A stretch of 64,000 bases of DNA from CAVTQZ01 sp963737015 (lineage in GTDB: Bacteria > Actinomycetota > Acidimicrobiia > Acidimicrobiales > UBA8190): contig CAVTQZ010000001.1 of NCBI GenBank assembly GCA_963737015.1, positions 2,046,001 to 2,110,000 of the forward strand. Reading direction: 5' to 3'. The notes under the pieces were generated by a model. It searched no databases. It saw only the letters and a program-made list of their open reading frames with translations, and was not told where the DNA came from. A program made the translations under genes and the position numbers. Positions 61,987 through 64,000 of this stretch are shown piece by piece (the stretch's first letter is position 1; each line of letters begins with the position of its first letter).

Positions 61987-63999
61987 TTATGCGTCGATCT
62001 CGTCGGTCATAGCTTCCTCGTCGACGCCATGCTCCTCGAAGTCGGCACCAGCGGGAATGGCCCGCTGGTGCCCTCGGTGTACAACGTTCCGCGTCGAGTT
62101 GCTGCCGATGCGCCGCAGCTTCAGCACGCGCTCCGCGTACCGCTCTTCGTCTAAGAGGCGTTCCCGAGCCCGCAGGAGGTCGAACTGGGTAACAAGTCCG
62201 TGCAATTTGCGGTGATCGCGACGTTCCACGACCGGCAAAACGCCAATCCCAGTAGAGGCCATCCTCTCGGCGATTTGGCGCAAGGTTTCATCGGGATATG
62301 CGACGGCGAACGACGATACAGCCAGTTCTCCCGCTTTGAGGTGAGTTTGGCTCCGGCATTCGATAATGCGGCTCAAAGGCAAAACAGCGACGAGCCCGCC
62401 GTTGGAGGTAACCACGGGGTACAAGCGTTGGCGGCGAAGATACGAGCCCTCTTCCAAGAGGGGATAGATTTCCCGTAGGCGCGTAGCGGGTTCGACCGAG
62501 TAAATGTCTGCGTCCATGACCTCTCGCACGAAGACTGCCTCGAGTGGATCGACGCTGTACTCGCGCATCACGTGGAAGCCGCGCCTTGCGACTTTCTCGG
62601 TCAGAATCGAACGTTTGAGGACAAGGACGCTCGAGATGTGAGCGATGGTGGTGGCCACTAGCAACGCAAGCAGGATGTTCTGATCGTGAGTGAGCTCGAA
62701 ACAAAAGACGATTGCCGTGAAAGGCGAGCGAGTGACCCCGGCGAGAGCTCCCGCCATACCTATAAGAGCCCACGTACCCGATGTTGCGCCAGGAATGAGA
62801 TGCCCCGTGAGAGCACCGAGGGCCGCGCCCATCATGAGGATCGGGGCGAGTATTCCGCCACTCGTGCCGCTGCCCAGAGAACCCGCCCAGATCACCAGCT
62901 TTGTCACCAACAACAGCGCGAGCGCTCCGAGCCCGAGCTTCCCCAAGAGTTCGAGATGGATTGTGTCGTATCCCACGCCGAGCGCCCGCCGGTCCACGAT
63001 GCCGCCGAGACCGATCAAGAGTCCGCCAATAGCCGGCCACCACATCCAGTGGAGATGGCCCTTTAATTTCATGAAGAGGTCTTCGGACCTATAGACGGCT
63101 TGGGTCATAATCCACGCCGCGAGTCCCGAGAGAATCCCTATCAAGGCCGCGCCCGCCATGACATCGGTACCGGGCGCGCCGTGTGGCGGAACAGGAAAAA
63201 GGGGCTGGGGCTGCACGAGGTGTCCGTTTGCCATGGCGATCCTCAACGCATCCGCCACCGCCGCGGCCAGGCCGATAAGGACCATGGAGCGCGGCTTCCA
63301 TTCGAAGGCCAGAAGCTCTACCCCGAACAAGGTCGCCGCCACTGGCGTCCCAAAAACCGCGCTCATTCCAGCCGCGGCTCCGGCTACCAGAAGGGCGCGC
63401 CTCTGCGCCGCTGTAAGGCGAAAGAGCTGACCAACGATGGATCCGAGCGCCCCGCCGGTCAAGATGATCGGGCCTTCCGCCCCGAACGGGCCACCGGTGC
63501 CGATACTTATCGCGGCTGAAATGGGTTTGAGCATGGCGAGACGAGGGGGGACACGGCTCCCGTTTATCAAGACGTTCTCCATCGCTTCGGGAATTCCGTG
63601 TCCTCGGATCTGCTCCGAGCCGAAGCGTGCCATGAGTCCGACGACAAGGCCACCGGCCACTGGGATAACGATCGCGACAGCGCCAAGCGAATTGGCATTC
63701 GGTGAAACGAGATGGAAAGAGACGCGTCCGTAATAGAACAGGTTTGTGAAGAACCCGATCAGCCCGAGTAAGACGAGGGAGATGCCCGCCCCCGCGACCC
63801 CCACTCCGAGCGCCAAGGGTACGAGGCGTAGAGTGTCCAAGGTCGTCGTGAAGTCTCCAAGGGACCGTTCCGAAGTGTCTTCCGGACGCCTATCGGTCCC
63901 GAGGTAGGTGGAATCGTCTGAGACTTGGGAATCCCCCGCGCCTAACTGTTTGGCTTCCCCCGATCGAATCTCCATCTCCTCGAAGAATTCCTGAGTCAA
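61987..63999 (-). CDS. ClC-type chloride channel/transporter with CBS pair, 5' end possibly cut by the window
   Basis: At least 670 aa. ClC core with about ten to twelve membrane helices from residue 58: GTGGPFGAEGPIILTGGALG with gating Glu175, VFGTPVAATLFGVELLAF and GSLGSGTSGGILAPILMMGA. The C-terminal half has two CBS domains (VREVMDADIYSVEPATRLRE, and AVSSFAVAYPDETLRQIAER with IGVLPVVERRDH). The frame is open to the right edge and begins only with TTG at 63999, so the true start may lie beyond the window. Confidence 0.88.
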   Translation of the reverse strand: MTQEFFEEMEIRSGEAKQLGAGDSQVSDDSTYLGTDRRPEDTSERSLGDFTTTLDTLRLVPLALGVGVAGAGISLVLLGLIGFFTNLFYYGRVSFHLVSPNANSLGAVAIVIPVAGGLVVGLMARFGSEQIRGHGIPEAMENVLINGSRVPPRLAMLKPISAAISIGTGGPFGAEGPIILTGGALGSIVGQLFRLTAAQRRALLVAGAAAGMSAVFGTPVAATLFGVELLAFEWKPRSMVLIGLAAAVADALRIAMANGHLVQPQPLFPVPPHGAPGTDVMAGAALIGILSGLAAWIMTQAVYRSEDLFMKLKGHLHWMWWPAIGGLLIGLGGIVDRRALGVGYDTIHLELLGKLGLGALALLLVTKLVIWAGSLGSGTSGGILAPILMMGAALGALTGHLIPGATSGTWALIGMAGALAGVTRSPFTAIVFCFELTHDQNILLALLVATTIAHISSVLVLKRSILTEKVARRGFHVMREYSVDPLEAVFVREVMDADIYSVEPATRLREIYPLLEEGSYLRRQRLYPVVTSNGGLVAVLPLSRIIECRSQTHLKAGELAVSSFAVAYPDETLRQIAERMASTGIGVLPVVERRDHRKLHGLVTQFDLLRARERLLDEERYAERVLKLRRIGSNSTRNVVHRGHQRAIPAGADFEEHGVDEEAMTDEIDA

Positions 64000-64000
64000 C

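Overview
The window is high-GC DNA with short intergenic gaps and many ATGA/GTGA start-stop overlaps. The gene set points to an actinobacterium, most likely of the Acidimicrobiia type: a WS/DGAT wax-ester synthase, an F420-type luciferase-like monooxygenase, three DinB/maleylpyruvate-isomerase-like proteins of the mycothiol-linked superfamily, a DUF35 plus thiolase pair, several TetR regulators of lipid-type catabolism, DUF5996 and DUF6458. The lineage call is inference from families, not from a marker gene.

Left part (1-25 kb), chromosomal backbone. It starts inside a Pit phosphate transporter (frameshifted) with a convergent PhoU-DUF47 regulator. Next come an ECF sigma factor with a coupled membrane protein, an ArsR/SRPBCC divergon, and a TetR-sulfatase-haloalkane dehalogenase operon with a paired-palindrome candidate operator. 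These are followed by a four-gene ABC exporter plus two-component operon (12.7 to 8.9 kb, minus strand), a fatty-acid/acyl-glycerol cluster (thioesterase, YCII, enoyl-CoA hydratase, WS/DGAT, amidase), a ROK kinase, a DUF35-thiolase pair with a 16-bp palindrome upstream, a TetR gene and a frameshifted alpha/beta hydrolase.

Middle part (25-40.8 kb), accessory DNA. A complete tRNA-Met(CAT) gene lies at 40692-40764 on the minus strand. Its 3' half and flank (about 55 bp) are duplicated 14.5 kb away at 26213-26267 in the same orientation, the geometry left by site-specific integration into a tRNA 3' end. The bracketed island holds mostly decayed genes (UPF0126, DUF5996, universal stress protein, a repeat lipoprotein, an S4 RNA-binding protein, DUF4389, an IS481-type transposase stub). 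It also holds an unusual three-gene membrane module (34.5-39.9 kb): a degenerate-PAP2/kinase fusion, an intact PAP2 phosphatase, and a degenerate-PAP2/pseudokinase/flippase-like fusion. A 250-273 bp element ending near the palindrome GGCGATATCGCC occurs three times (25250, 26841, 29114) and is not explained by any gene. No integrase was recognised.

Right part (40.8-64 kb), backbone again. It contains a RibD-C reductase, an intact DUF5996 gene, an SDR-P450 operon divergent from a TetR gene across a CTGAGCG/CGCTCAG inverted repeat, an F420-type monooxygenase, a Na+-type ABC exporter pair, a large YfhO-like membrane protein, and an SDR-CMD-TetR operon. It continues with a secreted CocE/S15-type hydrolase, a DUF3565 protein, a glycosyltransferase plus haem-oxygenase-like diiron protein pair, a CsoR-permease metal operon with a clear operator, a 59-aa one-TM protein, and a ClC channel with CBS domains that reaches the right edge.

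Single-base frameshifts are frequent. Inside the island they come with truncation and stop codons, which looks like genuine decay. The isolated ones outside (pit, dehalogenase, poly-G hydrolase, SDR) could equally be sequencing errors.
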